Shown here one piece after another: positions 63,992 through 64,000 of a stretch of DNA of 64,000 nucleotides (within the stretch, counting starts at the first letter, position 1; each line of letters starts with the position of its first letter). The notes beneath the pieces were generated by a model. It ran no database searches and was not told the origin of the DNA. It saw only the letters and a program-made list of their open reading frames with translations. Both the position numbers and the translations under genes were made by a program. The stretch is from Ottowia flava. GTDB lineage: Bacteria; Pseudomonadota; Gammaproteobacteria; Burkholderiales; Burkholderiaceae_C. Location of the stretch: the NCBI RefSeq assembly GCF_042680565.1, contig NZ_JBHUEJ010000003.1:62001-126000 (forward strand), read 5' to 3'.

Positions 63992-64000
63992 CAGCGTCGG

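Overview
This is about 64 kb of GC-rich DNA from a betaproteobacterium, most likely a member of the Comamonadaceae (Burkholderiales). The gene order, the protein sequences and a short dispersed repeat built around GATAGCTG all fit that group. I cannot name the genus. There is no rRNA, tRNA, phage, transposase or CRISPR array. One internal scaffold gap (29 N) lies at 21784-21812.

Layout. 1-10 kb (minus strand): a carboxylic-acid uptake and beta-oxidation block made of an acyl-CoA ligase, a complete LivKHMGF-type ABC importer, a bifunctional enoyl-CoA hydratase/3-hydroxyacyl-CoA dehydrogenase and a thiolase cut by the window edge. A second, orphan substrate-binding protein diverges from the ligase. 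11.6-15.2 kb (plus): selO-msrB-yciB-bolA-ppiC, a tight run with ATGA overlaps. 15.4-21.1 kb: a DUF1624 membrane protein, an AsmA-family protein, rlhA (U32 family) and a universal stress protein. 21.1-22.1 kb: non-coding, with hairpin-tipped inverted repeats around the gap. 22.1-30.3 kb (minus): purL followed by three tandem paralogous lipoproteins of unknown function and a GNAT acetyltransferase. 30.5-35 kb: map and glnD. 35-38 kb: a LysR regulator divergent from a Bug-type solute receptor and an N-formylglutamate amidohydrolase. 38.4-39.6 kb: an AT-rich HEPN-domain gene abutting a DIP1984-family gene. 39.6-47.8 kb: guaB, a DUF4124 protein, the ratA-ratB(rnfH) pair, smpB, a COG4315 lipoprotein, a 3-hydroxyisobutyryl-CoA hydrolase-type protein, and an EamA exporter overlapped by a nucleotidyltransferase-fold gene. 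47.9-56.4 kb (minus): the translation operon rimP-nusA-infB-rbfA-truB with typA downstream, preceded by a leader with an intrinsic terminator. 56.7-64 kb (plus): eight genes overlapping at every junction (ACP, COG4648 membrane protein, AMP-ligase, hotdog dehydratase, acyltransferase, LolA-like protein, MMPL exporter, PAP2 phosphatase). These are the loading, dehydration and export half of an aryl-polyene/xanthomonadin-type pigment cluster whose ketosynthase half must lie beyond the window.

The most unusual signal is the dispersed repeat. I count about 19 copies in 64 kb. Five of them lie inside conserved genes without breaking the frame: selO, purL (twice), glnD and truB. They add or replace roughly 15-22 residues at domain borders or loops. 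Other points worth a second look are the lipoprotein triplet, the HEPN/DIP1984 pair, the nucleotidyltransferase gene with a perfect 10-bp-arm palindrome at its start, and a set of genes whose -10-like hexamer sits only 6-9 bases before the ATG, as in leaderless transcripts.
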